Shown here piece after piece: positions 1 through 9,800 of a DNA stretch of 14,805 bases (position 1 is the stretch's first letter; each line of letters starts with the position of its first letter). Under the pieces are notes generated by a model. That model was not told where the DNA came from. It saw only the letters and a list, made by a program, of their open reading frames with translations, and did not search any database. The DNA comes from Conidiobolus incongruus B7586 (Eukaryota; Entomophthoromycota; Entomophthoromycetes; Entomophthorales; Conidiobolaceae): NCBI GenBank assembly GCA_000697335.1, contig JNEM01006268.1, forward strand, positions 1-14,805. The letters run 5' to 3'. The position numbers and the translations under genes are program-made.

Positions 1-831
1 AGAACCGAATTACCCAGTTCATGAACAAGAACTACTTGCTGTAGTAGAATGTCTTAAACACTTCCGTCATTATGTATCTGGACAACCTGTTTATGCCTTT
101 ACGGATCATAAATCTTTAATATGGTTAAATGACCAACCTCATCTCTCCAAACGCCAAACTTCATGGGTTCAATTCCTTCAAGAATTCGATCTACGTATCA
201 GTTATATCAAAGGTCAATACAACACTCTGGCTGATCTTTTATCAAGACGTATCGATTACGCCCCTATCTGTGTCAAATGTCGCAAAAATCATGTAGATTT
301 AAATTCGGTTTCTTTACAAATGTCCACATCCCAAATCGAACAGCTAATCAAATCCAAATTACCTTCCAATGATTTTGCTCTTCAAGTGCGTGAAGACTTG
401 AAAAAACCAGAGAACAAAAAACCCCTGTATGTCAAGAGATTCAACCTATCAGATGACCTCCTGTACCACACTGGCAGAATATATGTCCCTGATGTAGAAT
501 CAATTAAACTACAACTTCTTAAATTATATCATGATTCAACCATCTCAGGTCATCAAGGATGGCTACATACCTTCTAAAAAATCTCTAGACACTTCTATTG
601 GCCAAAAATGCAAAAAGATATCGAAAAATATGTTATTTCCTGTGAACAATGCCAACTCAACAAACCACTTAATCAATATCCATATGGTCACTTAAATCCT
701 TTACCAGTCCCTACATCCCGCTGAAGCCACTTGGGAAGATGAAGCTAATATCTCTCATACGCTTGCCTACTCTAACTTTAAATCCAAAAGATCCTCTCGA
801 AAAGAGACTTTGCCACGTTATAGCAAAGTCT

Positions 832-839
832 GAGGGGAG
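832..839 (+). other. polypurine tract of the chromovirus
   Basis: The eight purines gaggggag lie immediately before the TG of the LTR and overlap the end of the polyprotein frame. In Ty3/gypsy elements this is the primer site for plus-strand DNA synthesis. Its position is what fixes the left border of the LTR. Confidence 0.7.
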
Positions 840-1189
840 TGTCACGTATCTACCCAATTAGTCCATATATATTTACCTTTAATATCAGTTTACCCATAAT
901 TTATCTCTTATTCTACTTTCCCTTAAATTGATCCATTCTTATCCCAATATCAAAAGGGGAAATACAACAGGGATCTATCTATCTATTCATTCATCCAGTC
1001 ATCTATCTATTCACTCATCCATCTATCCAACTATCTATTTATCTATCTATCTAAAGGAAACTAACTCCAAGTCTTTGTCAAGAACTTCCAATAAAACTCC
1101 ATATAACTACATCCTAATCCTATAACTTATCCACACTCCAACTTAATTCAATACAATTATCCTAGTTTCCAGCACTAGGATAATACACA
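840..1189 (+). repeat. probable 3' LTR of the chromovirus
   Basis: A polypurine tract directly precedes TGTCACG at 840, the usual TG start of an LTR. A matching end (ACA at 1185-1187, or CACA ending at 1189) is followed by an abrupt drop into very AT-rich DNA. Within it are a TATA-like run near 864-875 and AATAAA at 1090-1095, as expected for LTR promoter and polyadenylation signals. The right border is inferred, because the 5' LTR is not in the window for comparison. The short imperfectly palindromic stretch gacttaaagtc (1190-1200) sits at the border and makes the exact end uncertain by a few bases. Confidence 0.65.
973..1053 (+). repeat. degenerate TCTA/TCCA/TTCA tetranucleotide repeat
   Basis: About 80 bases of imperfect pyrimidine-rich four-base repeats (tcta, tcca, ttca) lie inside the LTR. 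The period of four is obvious by eye. It creates a chance open frame rich in Ser, Ile, His and Tyr (928-1125) that should not be taken for a gene. Microsatellite growth within an LTR is a plausible origin. Confidence 0.8.
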
Positions 1190-1229
1190 GACTTAAAGTC
1201 ATAAATTTATAATAACTATTGCTAAATTT

Positions 1230-2690
1230 ATTTTATTTTTTTATTACTTTGTAATTTAAATAATGGGGATTTTTTGTAATAAAAAAAACATTTTAATATA
1301 TAAAACATAAAATAAAATAATAAATAAATAACATTAAATTAATAATTTCTTTTATTTCTAATAACTTTTTGCTTTATTTTTAATAAAATTCTAATATCTA
1401 AAAAATAATTATTTTTATTAAAGATTAAAATTTAATATTTTACAAACTAATTAAATTTTTTTTAGAAATTCTCTTTTTTATAAGCTAGTTTTTTAATTAC
1501 CTAAAATATTTATAATCATATAAGTTATAATTTAAAGAACATACTAGATATAGTGATTTTTTCTAGTTATTTTAAATTAAAAAGTTTTTTATAATTTTAA
1601 CTTTATATATTTTATAATTATTATGTAAAATAATAAATCTTCTCAAATTATATTAAAAATATTACTTAGAAATAATTTTATTATAAAATGTAATATAAAA
1701 TTTATTATTAATTAAATATTTTTTTAGAACTAAATAAAAATAACATATGCTATTATAATCTATTATAATAATTAATATCTACTTATCAATAAAATATTTA
1801 TTAAAAGGAATTTATAATAGGGGTTAATTTAACCTAATTTAATATTTTGATTTATGTTTTAATAAAAGATTATATAAAAAAATTAAGTTTTATTAATTAT
1901 AATAATTTACTGTAAAAGCTTTAGTTATTAGATATACCTTAATAAATTTTGATTAATAATAACTCCTCTAAATTTTTTTAAGTTTTAATTAAATTATAAA
2001 ATATTTATTTTTTATTTTTATTGATTAATTTTAATTTAAACTCTAATATATATTTAATACTTAAGTAATTAATATTAAAGTATATTAATAATTTTTTAAA
2101 TAAGATAAAAAGGTGTTTTTTAATATAATTTTTTACATTATTAATAATTAAAAGAATAATAGTTAAAATTAGTTTTTTAAATTTTAAAAGATTTTAGATA
2201 ATTTTTTTCTTAATTTTAAAGTAATTTACTTATCAATAAATTATTAATTTAAATAATATTTTATTATCAAAAGCTATTTATAAATTTTCAATAATTTTAA
2301 AGGGTTTATGGTTAAGTTTTATTAATACTAAAATAAAAAACTTTTGATGATTATTATCTAGTTTCAATATAATTAAATTAAATAATAAATTTTCAAAAGT
2401 TAATTTTCAATTAAAAAAACTATTATATATTTTTCAAAACTATTTATCTTTTTGTTTATTATATCTATATATATATATATTTATTTACAACTCATAATAT
2501 GTTTAAAAATCAAAAATTAAAAAATTTCCTATTTTTTTTTTGATTTTATATTAATATTAATATTAATCAATAATAATAGGTTATATAAAAAATTGATAAT
2601 AATCAATATATAATTATTTTAAATCTTATAGAAAAATTTTGATTAATAATATACAAAAAACAATCATTTAAATTACTAACAAAAAAACAT
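1230..2690 (-). repeat. repeat unit A, heavily AT-decayed copy
   Basis: First of three related copies. It matches the right-hand end of the window (C) over long stretches: compare 1239-1275 with 14049-14085, 1408-1500 with 14194-14290, and 1905-2420 with 14303-14800. It also matches unit B (2740-4125); for example aaagggtttat at 2298 corresponds to gagggtttat at 3751. The unit is almost pure A/T with only scattered G/C left. No open frame of useful length survives on either strand. Minus strand is given because the only coding hints in the family (in B) lie there. Borders are approximate, as they rest on alignment by eye. If the retroelement assignment of B is right, this is an old and thoroughly broken copy. 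Confidence 0.7.
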
Positions 2691-2739
2691 ATATAACTTT
2701 TAAAACCAAATATATTATATAAAAAATAATTGGAAATTG

Positions 2740-4125
2740 AATTTTGGTACTTTTTTCAAAAATAATCTTGAATCTAATTTTTAATATAGAATATAGTAAA
2801 ATTAATATTCTCTTTATTATTAATAGCTCTTTGCTAAGCTTTTGGTAAGTTCCTAATACCTAAAAAACAAATTTTTTATTTAAAATTAAAATTTAATATT
2901 TCACAACCTTAGTTATTTTATCCTTTTGAATTTACTCTCTTATAAGATTATTTTTTTAATTATTTAAAGCGATTATAGTCATATTGGTTATAATCTAATG
3001 AATATATTAAATATTTTAGCTTTTGCAGCTTAATTTTATAAAGAAATCCTTTTATACCTCTGACTTCATTTATTTTATAGTTATCATATAAAATAATAGA
3101 TTCTTAGAATTTTTATTAAAAATATTATTTATATATTTCACCTAAAATATATAAAATTTATAATATGCTTTTTAAATCGCAAGAATTCTGTCAAAAGGCA
3201 TTATATCATGATAATTTAATATAAAAAGTAATTTTTATTTATATAAAATATTTATTTTATTTGAATTTACAAAAGGATTTATTTTAACCTAGTATTTTTA
3301 ATTATTTTAAAGCAAAAGAATATGCACAGGGATTTAAAATTAAAAAATTAAAATAATATAAAGTAAATGCCTAAGTTTTTAGCTATATTTTGATAAGATC
3401 TTTGTAGCTATAGATATACTAGATTATTTTAAACTTATATCAAAATATAGAATATTTATTTTATATAATTTATAATTAAACTAGGTCTAAATTTCAATAT
3501 ATATAATATATTTGTATAATTTATTTTAAATATGTTTTTCATTTACTTTTTTGATACAGTTACACAATGGTTTTTAATATTGTTTTTTATTATTTTAATA
3601 ATTGAAATAATGAGAGAAATTAACTTGCGAGATTTTGGTAAATCTTGCATAGTTTTTCTTCTAGCTTTAAAGTCACAAATCTAGCAATAAACTGCAATTC
3701 TATATAGGGCATCCTCTTTATAAGATAATAGTAACCTTTGAAGGATTTTAGAGGGTTTATAGCTGAGTTTTAATCATGGCAAAATAAAAGACTTCTTATA
3801 ATCACCCTCTGATTTAACCATGTGTAAATTTAACGCTAAATCTTAAAATCAAAAAATGATAGTAACAAATACATATATATTGTTTTATCCCATGAATTAT
3901 TTTGTTTATATTGCGATGTTCAAAACCTTTAATATGTTTAAAAAATAGTATATTAAACAAATGCCATTTTTATTTTTCAAACCTATATTACATTTACACA
4001 AATCTTTTTAGATTAAGTTTCATAACAATTTATAAATCACTTGATGCAAAATATGTAGTATATATTGTTATAAAACATAGCAGATTTTGTCTCTTGACAT
4101 TAATAGGTCATTAAACAAAATTTTT
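2740..4125 (-). repeat. repeat unit B, best-preserved copy; possible retroelement (DIRS-like?) fossil
   Basis: Unit B follows A head to tail with only about 50 bases between them. It keeps many more G/C bases, for example near 3040-3070, 3180-3215 and 3620-3840. On the minus strand, short islands faintly recall a retroelement reverse transcriptase end and linker (about 3900-3640), then an RNase H region (about 3400-3290) where the island KNLGIYFILF resembles the KEL-x-AI-x-FAL stretch of DIRS-type elements. The order and spacing fit DIRS-like elements. The islands lie in different frames, so this is an inference from weak similarity. The copy is broken many times and must be old. A non-coding satellite origin is the main alternative. 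Confidence 0.5.
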
Positions 4126-4255
4126 ACCTAAAATAAATATAACTTGATGAAATTATAAATTTTGATTTTAATTAATTGAATTAAAACTAATGATATAAAA
4201 TTTTTAATATTATGCCAATACCTAATTAATTCAGGAATGGTTTAGAATTAATTTT

Positions 4256-4338
4256 TTTTTCATTTTCAAGGAACAAACCAAATTATCAATGAAATATTTT
4301 TATTTGCATTTTTTGCTAAAGTACTTGAAAATGAAAAA
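4256..4338. repeat. hairpin with 15-bp perfect arms
   Basis: The 15 bases at 4256-4270 (tttttcattttcaag) are the exact reverse complement of 4324-4338, separated by 53 bases. The arms end in attttcaag/cttgaaaat, so the match is not just an A/T run. It could be a tiny decayed MITE, a cruciform-forming site or a regulatory hairpin. No clear target-site duplication was seen. Confidence 0.6.
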
Positions 4339-4370
4339 TTGGAATAAATATTATTTAATTGCTTAATTGT

Positions 4371-4395
4371 CTTTATATTATACTACAATATAAAG
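4371..4395. repeat. short stem-loop
   Basis: The nine bases ctttatatt (4371-4379) pair perfectly with aatataaag (4387-4395) around a 7-base loop. It lies only 33 bases after the preceding hairpin. In DNA this rich in A/T, short inverted repeats arise often by chance, so function is unproven. Confidence 0.4.
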
Positions 4396-4799
4396 TAATC
4401 GAATAATTACATTAGCTGTATTTCAACTATATTTTTCATTTAATTAGTCTTTATTATTATACATGAAGTGTATCCGGTTAAATCATAATCAAAATAACAT
4501 TTTTTTAATTCAATAATTTATAAAATTTTATCTAACTAGGTGAATGTATATAAATATAACTATAACATAATTATATGATGTATATAACTGGAATTGCTAC
4601 ATAATATATTTTGATATATATAATTGAGTTATAATAATCCTTATTAATTAATCATTTGACATCATATTATGATAACTTAAGAATATATATTATTTAACTT
4701 ATATTCATTATTTAAAACATATCCACTGTCAATATGGTCAAGATATATATTAATAGACTTTAAATTAATTTAGTACATATTAATAATATCTTGATAAAT
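4396..4799. other. AT-rich stretch without recognisable genes
   Basis: Dominated by A/T with many atata runs. No frame of useful length, no RNA gene and no repeat matching units A-C were seen. It separates the decayed repeats from the G+C-rich minus-strand island, and the composition changes sharply at about 4800. Confidence 0.6.
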
Positions 4800-4991
4800 T
4801 TATGTAACGTGATTAGCTAAGGGTATTAATACCAGTTCCAATACTTCGTCACGATGGTCAGAGCTATAAGTGACTATGTGATCTACAACTCTAGGGGCCA
4901 AGATGACCAGTTGGTTTGCGATTGTTATCCGATTAGGTTCATCATATGGAATTAATTGCAAATTGGGCAAATTAGAACAAATGAGAGCCAT
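4800..4991 (-). CDS. 63-aa ORF, possible gag-like N-terminus or small host ORF
   Basis: The product is not recognised with confidence. The frame opens with ATG at 4991, with A at -3 and G at +4, a good eukaryotic start context, and closes with TAA at 4802-4800. Its G+C (about 39% by hand count) is twice that of the flanks, which argues for past selection. The stretch NLPNLQLIPYDEPNRITIAN followed by LVILAPRVVDH faintly recalls the start of Ty3/gypsy capsid proteins, where a Tyr-Asp-Gly-type turn precedes a helix. Residues near 17-20 (YDEP) would be that turn. On this reading it is the beginning of a broken, decayed LTR element running leftward and cut off near 4800. Otherwise it is a small host gene or first exon. 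Composition drops abruptly to AT-rich just past the stop. Confidence 0.35.
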   Translation of the reverse strand: MALICSNLPNLQLIPYDEPNRITIANQLVILAPRVVDHIVTYSSDHRDEVLELVLIPLANHVT

Positions 4992-5228
4992 GTTGTAAAA
5001 TTATGTAGTAATGAGTAAAAAATAAAGATAAGTTGTAGTAGAACTGATTTTATTATTGAAATAAGTATGTTGAATAATATAACTAGTAATAAGTTAATGG
5101 GTGGTTTTAGTAACACTAAGGTGGGGGTGTTACTCTTGGAAGCGATGGATATAGAAGAGGATAATTGGCAGTAGAAATGTAATTTTGAATACAAACCAAA
5201 AATCAAGCTTCAACGATAGAAGCTACTG
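4992..5228 (-). other. leader region upstream of the minus-strand ORF
   Basis: About 240 bases between the TATA-like box and the ATG at 4991. The 84-codon frame seen here on the minus strand (5206-4952) starts only with TTG and has no ATG at its head, so it is treated as leader, not as a gene. Contents are a perfect 7-bp stem-loop (5110-5133) and a C-rich patch on the minus strand. A long leader before a gag-like ORF fits an LTR element (R, U5 and primer region). It would also fit a long 5' UTR. Confidence 0.4.
5110..5133. repeat. stem-loop with GTAACAC/GTGTTAC arms
   Basis: gtaacac (5110-5116) pairs exactly with gtgttac (5127-5133) around a 10-base loop that contains part of a G-run. Inverted gtaacac/gtgttac pairs are common at LTR ends in fungal elements, but here the arms are only 10 bases apart, so a hairpin in the leader RNA is the simpler reading. 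Confidence 0.5.
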
Positions 5229-5265
5229 GTGTATTTAAAGGCATTTTAAGAGTTTGTGGGGGTGT
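5229..5265 (-). promoter_or_regulatory. promoter-like pair: ACACCCCCAC box and TATA-like box
   Basis: On the minus strand, ACACCCCCAC (complement of 5256-5265) is followed about 15 bases later by ctttaaatac (complement of 5231-5240), a TATA-like element. The box recurs exactly at 5121-5130 within the leader. In roughly 20% G+C DNA two exact copies of such a C-rich 10-mer within 145 bases are unlikely by chance. C-rich boxes like this resemble sites of C2H2 zinc-finger or Rap1-type factors, but the factor here is unknown. It would drive transcription toward the ORF at 4991. Confidence 0.4.
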
Positions 5266-5345
5266 GGCTATGCAATGGTGTATCCTTGTGATGGTTCTCA
5301 GGACTGGTTCCTTGTTCTTGTTTATCCAAGGGAACAGAATGCCAT

Positions 5346-8300
5346 AATTTATATATAATTAAATATTTTATTAACATAGTAATAAATATAATCTAATATG
5401 ATATCTTTTATAAATATCCTCATAGTTGATGTTTTTTTATTTAACATTATATTTTTATACAACACACAACAACTATATTAATAAGCATTTATTATATAGT
5501 ATATATCTGATATAGAATTTTTTTTACTAAATACTAAGGAAAAATTTAAAATGATATAATATAAAGATTTATATAAAATATATATTAACAGTTGATCTAT
5601 TTATTATATATAATATTATATTGTATCTAAAATATATATCAATATCCATTTGATCGTTATATTATTTACATTCTTAATCTTTGATCATATAATAATTTAT
5701 TCTGAAAATTCTAATTAAATTTCTAATTTGATATTAGAAAAGTTATAATTATTTCGTTTATTAAGAAACATTAAATAATATAATTTTGTAATTAAAAAAG
5801 ATTAAGCTTATGTCCCCGAGTAATAATCTTTTATTGATAAGTAGTTATTATTATAGGAATCAACAAAATTAAAATTTAATATGATAACTCAAGGTTTATA
5901 ATTATTATAATTTATTTATTTTTTTAATAATCAGAATATAATTCAAAAATACCAAATGATATTAAATTATTAAGCTAAAATTTTTGATAATTATAACTTA
6001 AATATAACACAAACCAAATATAGTTCAAAGGAAGTCTTAAAATAATGATGTAGTAAACTCCGTGAAATATTAGTAGTTTTACTAAAGATTTAAATGATGT
6101 GATCAACAGTAAATAGTGTCAATAGTAATAGAGTATTGATAAAAATAGTCACAATTTTAAAATGATAGTGACTAACAATAATCAGAGAATAATCGTAAGG
6201 ACTTGAAAGACGAGAAAAGAGAAACCTTTTTTATTAATTCATTTAAGGATATATATACAATAAAAATGCATATAAATTAGATTTTGGTAAAGAGTTTAGA
6301 AAACAATACAAAATTAGCTCAATATGTGAATAAATATGAATTACCATTAGAAATTCGAGTAATATCCTTTTGACAATACAAAATTACTTTCAATATAGTT
6401 TTGATTGGATATAATATAACTTGATCATTTGGTAATTAATATTTAATATATGTTTAAATATATCGTATAATGATATATCCATTAATATATAATCTTTTAA
6501 TATATTGTCAATAAATAATATAACTTATTATATTCTATCTTTGAATTATAAAATTACTAATACTGATGTTGAATATGTATGAATATATATCAATATATTC
6601 AATTTTTTATTTTAGAGCAAATAATAACACATAATTATAGGCAAATAATAATAAAATTTTAAAAAAATATAATATAGCTCATTCCAATAGACTAATAATT
6701 TAATATATTATAAATTGTTAGCTTTTCATTAAATATTATAGAGAATATGGATTAATATATTATGAATACCATAAAGTTATAAAATTTGCTATGAATATTA
6801 CCAAATATAATTTGCTATCAGAATGAGGTAAATTTGTTAATTTTTCTTTATCATTGATAATATAGCTGAATTAAAAATTAAATTATAGAAGACTAGAGAA
6901 TTGTATTTGAATTCCTATCTTATTTCCATTAGAAATAAGCTAAATATAAGAGTTTGGAGTGATTTTGTGATATATTTTCAAAAATTTATACTGTAGAGGA
7001 ATACCTAATAATGTATAGGAATAAATAAAAAGATTAATATGGTTTTATTCTAATACATTATACAGAATTATTCAAATCTATAAATTAATAAAAATTATTT
7101 TCCAATCTAAATAACTAAACTTTCGCTGCTTTATAGGTATTTTTCAAAATAAGTTTTCCCACTTCAATTATTTTTGATTCCTAGTAAAATTTACATTTAT
7201 TCTTCATTCAGATATCTATTTAGTTATCAGGTATTAAATACAATATTAATAATATTGAAGAATAACATAATGATATCATGTTTTACATTGTACTTTATTT
7301 TCATCAATGCAACTCAAATTCCAATACATTAGTAATAATAATACTAATATTATTTCACTATATATCTAAATCGAGCTTTTTGGGGAGAAAAATTAGATAA
7401 GAATGGAGTTAAAACAAATTGAATTTTTTTCAATAGGCTTTTTAAAGTTATATATTGTTAAATTCTAAACTACATAATTATTGGGTTATGGATCCATTAA
7501 TATATAATACAAAGTTATATTATTTCATAATAGATCTTATTCAACAAGAAAACTTAAACAAATAGACAAATTTTAATAAACAAAACAATCTATATATATA
7601 TATGTAAATTTTTATAATATAATATTTTAAAAATAATAATATATAGCTCCAAACAGTAGTATAGCAATTAATAAAAAATATAATATAATGGTATAAGTGA
7701 ATAGATAGTATGAATAATTTAGGAAAATAGTATTTGAGATGAATAAATAAGATATACTAATATATTTTGAATCCATTTCAAATTTATTTATATCTGCAAT
7801 GAATAAAGTTTTAATAAGCATCAATGTTAAGACATTGGTTAAATACCTGAAATACAGGTTTTTAGGTCAAAGAATACATAAGTAGATAGTTATGATGAAA
7901 TATGGATATTATTTCTACCAAATAAGAATACCAAAACCACAATTCCATGCTCATATTCAAGCTTGACAAATCAAGTTCAATTATAGAACTTTATATAGTA
8001 TTTTTTTTCAATTTAATTAAAATAATTTGTTTATTTTAAATTAATTGATCCATATTCATTATTTTTTAATATTATTTTTCCCAGGTGTTTAAAAAATATT
8101 ATTTTCGTTTGGTTTATAATTGAAATGTCTTATACATATACTCAGAGATAAAATATTCATTTATTTTTCTTTACTAATTATATTATTGTTTGTAAAATAT
8201 TGAAGCTATCTATTTTTAACTTGATAATTATTTGTGAATCCAGTGTACCGTGAAATTGTTTGTTAATTTATTTTATCTGACCAAACTTAATATTTCACTT

Positions 8301-9535
8301 AAGTTTCAATTAAATATTGTGAATTGTTATTTTCTATTGAATACTTTAATAACCATCAGCCAATTTAAAACTGTATTCTTATAAAATTACCATTTCAAAT
8401 ATTATTCCACACTATTGATATTTTGATGTTTCATTTCATTATGGATCAACCTAATTCAATTTGAATACCCTATATTAATAAAATTCACCAATCGCATTTT
8501 GGTAATCTAGTATATTATTTAATCATCAAAAATTAGTATAATTTATATCTTATACTTTATAAGATCTTCTGATATACATATTATTTGGTTTCAGTAAAAT
8601 AAAAATAATATTTAATAATTTTTATTACTGTTCTAAATCGAAAATTCAATCAACTAAAATTTTTTGTAATAATTAAAAGGAGTGATTTAATATAAGGTAT
8701 ATCCAATGAAATTGAAAATATCGGAATATTTATTACTTAAATGATTAGCAGAATAAGAAAATGATATTTATAAATCAATAGATAATTATTTATTACCAAA
8801 TACAAAGTACAATATCACCTGCAATTGTTACTTCAGCTTAGATATTGAGAATAAAAGTTGGAAATTTTGAGGCTTAAAATCAAAATTTCTAAATACAATT
8901 TTTATATAACTATCATTTTCCTTAAATTATCGGGATCATTTAATTTAATAGATTTGTTTTTTCATAAAAGGATATATTGATTGTAATGTTTCAAGGTTTT
9001 TAAGGATAATGAAAAGATTATTGAGTCATTTAAAATAATAAATATTGATTAAGTTTAGTTATGATATATTTTTGTTTAACATCGGAATAAGATTAACTAA
9101 AACAATACACAAAATAACATAATTTAAAATATTAATAATATTGGTAAACATAAAAAACCAATATTGAATATCAAATAAATAATTTTTCTAATTTTTCTAA
9201 TTTTATTATTGTTATATTGATTCCAATGTGTTCGCGGCCACTAAAAAATATTTTATGTGATGTATATTATAAAATTCATATTTGTATCAGATTCTCAATA
9301 TAGAATTTGGACTCTTATGGCAGGTTGAAAGTAAAGTGTGAGTAAAAATATAAAATATTAAAATCAAAATTGAATATGATAAATCATGTATCTGATCTTT
9401 TACGCACCTTTCCAAACTAATCAAACTCTAGATTTTAGTATCAAATGATAAAATTATTATGTAATATAAATCCCTGTATATAAAAATTATTTTTAATTAA
9501 TTTTTATTGCATTTTTTAGTAAATCAATACAATAG
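5346..9535. other. long AT-rich region without supportable genes
   Basis: More than 4 kb of A/T-dominated DNA with no convincing coding region on either strand. The longest frame (minus strand, about 7821-7627) has biased Ile/Tyr/Phe/Leu content typical of translated A/T noise, and composition shows no G+C rise there. No tRNA or rRNA signature was seen. Small direct repeats occur (for example caatacaaaatta near 6305 and 6375). A lone G+C spot, gttcgcggccact, lies near 9230. The region may be very old mobile-element debris. Confidence 0.6.
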
Positions 9536-9539
9536 ATTT

Positions 9540-9800
9540 ACGAGAAGTATCATAATAAGAAACTTACACCATTTCATTAACCCTGCTAAATGGGTTACAA
9601 AATTCTCGTACTTCCCCAGATTTTGCAGTAAGGGATTTAATAAATTAATTGAGTAACTGGTTTGAATAAAATTAGGTTTACCAGTAAGTTAATGAATTGT
9701 GACAGTTAATTACTAATCTTCTTTCCCTTACAATATTTACTAAAATGGGTTATACGATTGCCTAAATAGGAATTCTTTGTAAGATTGCATCATTTCCTTA
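9540..9800. other. G+C-elevated non-coding island with nested short repeats
   Basis: This patch stands out from its flanks but carries stops in all frames. It holds an inverted pair acgagaa (9540-9546)/ttctcgt (9603-9609) and a stem taaccc (9578-9583)/gggtta (9592-9597). The motif taa-atgggtta recurs near 9586 and, slightly changed, near 9743. The motif gtaaggga near 9630 is mirrored as tcccttac near 9724. An actggt/accagt pair lies near 9657 and 9681. The roughly mirrored layout around 9680 suggests a decayed small inverted-repeat element (MITE-like) or a structured non-coding RNA. Neither is established. Confidence 0.35.

Larger units (their letters stand above)
1..1189 (+). mobile_element. 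3' part of a broken Ty3/gypsy chromovirus
   Basis: This is the downstream end of an LTR retrotransposon; its 5' part lies outside the window. Reading on the plus strand from base 2, the sequence shows the end of the RNase H region (HEQELLA at 20-40, TDHKSL at 101-118, LADLLSR at 227-247). An integrase zinc-binding domain follows, with two histidines in the stretch YHDSTISGH (about 527-553) and CEQC at 641-652. Near 726-833 lies a chromodomain-like end (ATWEDEA), then a polypurine tract and an LTR. The order RNase H, integrase, chromodomain, LTR is that of Ty3/gypsy chromoviruses. It is a fossil with about two breaks in the visible part. It looks fairly young, because long stretches remain readable and its G+C (about 37% in the first 60 bases) is far above the surroundings. 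Confidence 0.9.

Noticed and set aside
928-1125. 65-codon plus-strand frame rich in Ser, Ile, His and Tyr
   Set aside because: It is the translation of the tetranucleotide repeat inside the LTR and has no protein-like features.
2460-2480. TA-rich run as an origin or telomere-type element
   Set aside because: Short ATAT runs are expected throughout this composition, and no telomeric G-rich repeat is present.
3902-4114. 70-codon plus-strand frame
   Set aside because: It opens with TTG rather than ATG and lies inside the distal part of repeat unit B. Its composition is that of translated A/T-rich noise.
1230-4125. Classical CpA-directed RIP as the cause of AT decay
   Set aside because: C-to-T and G-to-A changes are seen in A relative to B, but not clearly confined to CpA by eye, and some differences are transversions. 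It remains possible but unsupported without counting.
4952-5206. 84-codon minus-strand frame with a hydrophobic stretch
   Set aside because: It opens with TTG, has no ATG at its head, and overlaps the better-supported ORF starting at 4991. It is better explained as leader sequence.
7627-7824. 65-codon minus-strand hydrophobic frame
   Set aside because: Nearly all Ile, Tyr, Phe, Leu and Ser, as expected from A/T-rich DNA, with no rise in G+C and no promoter-like context.
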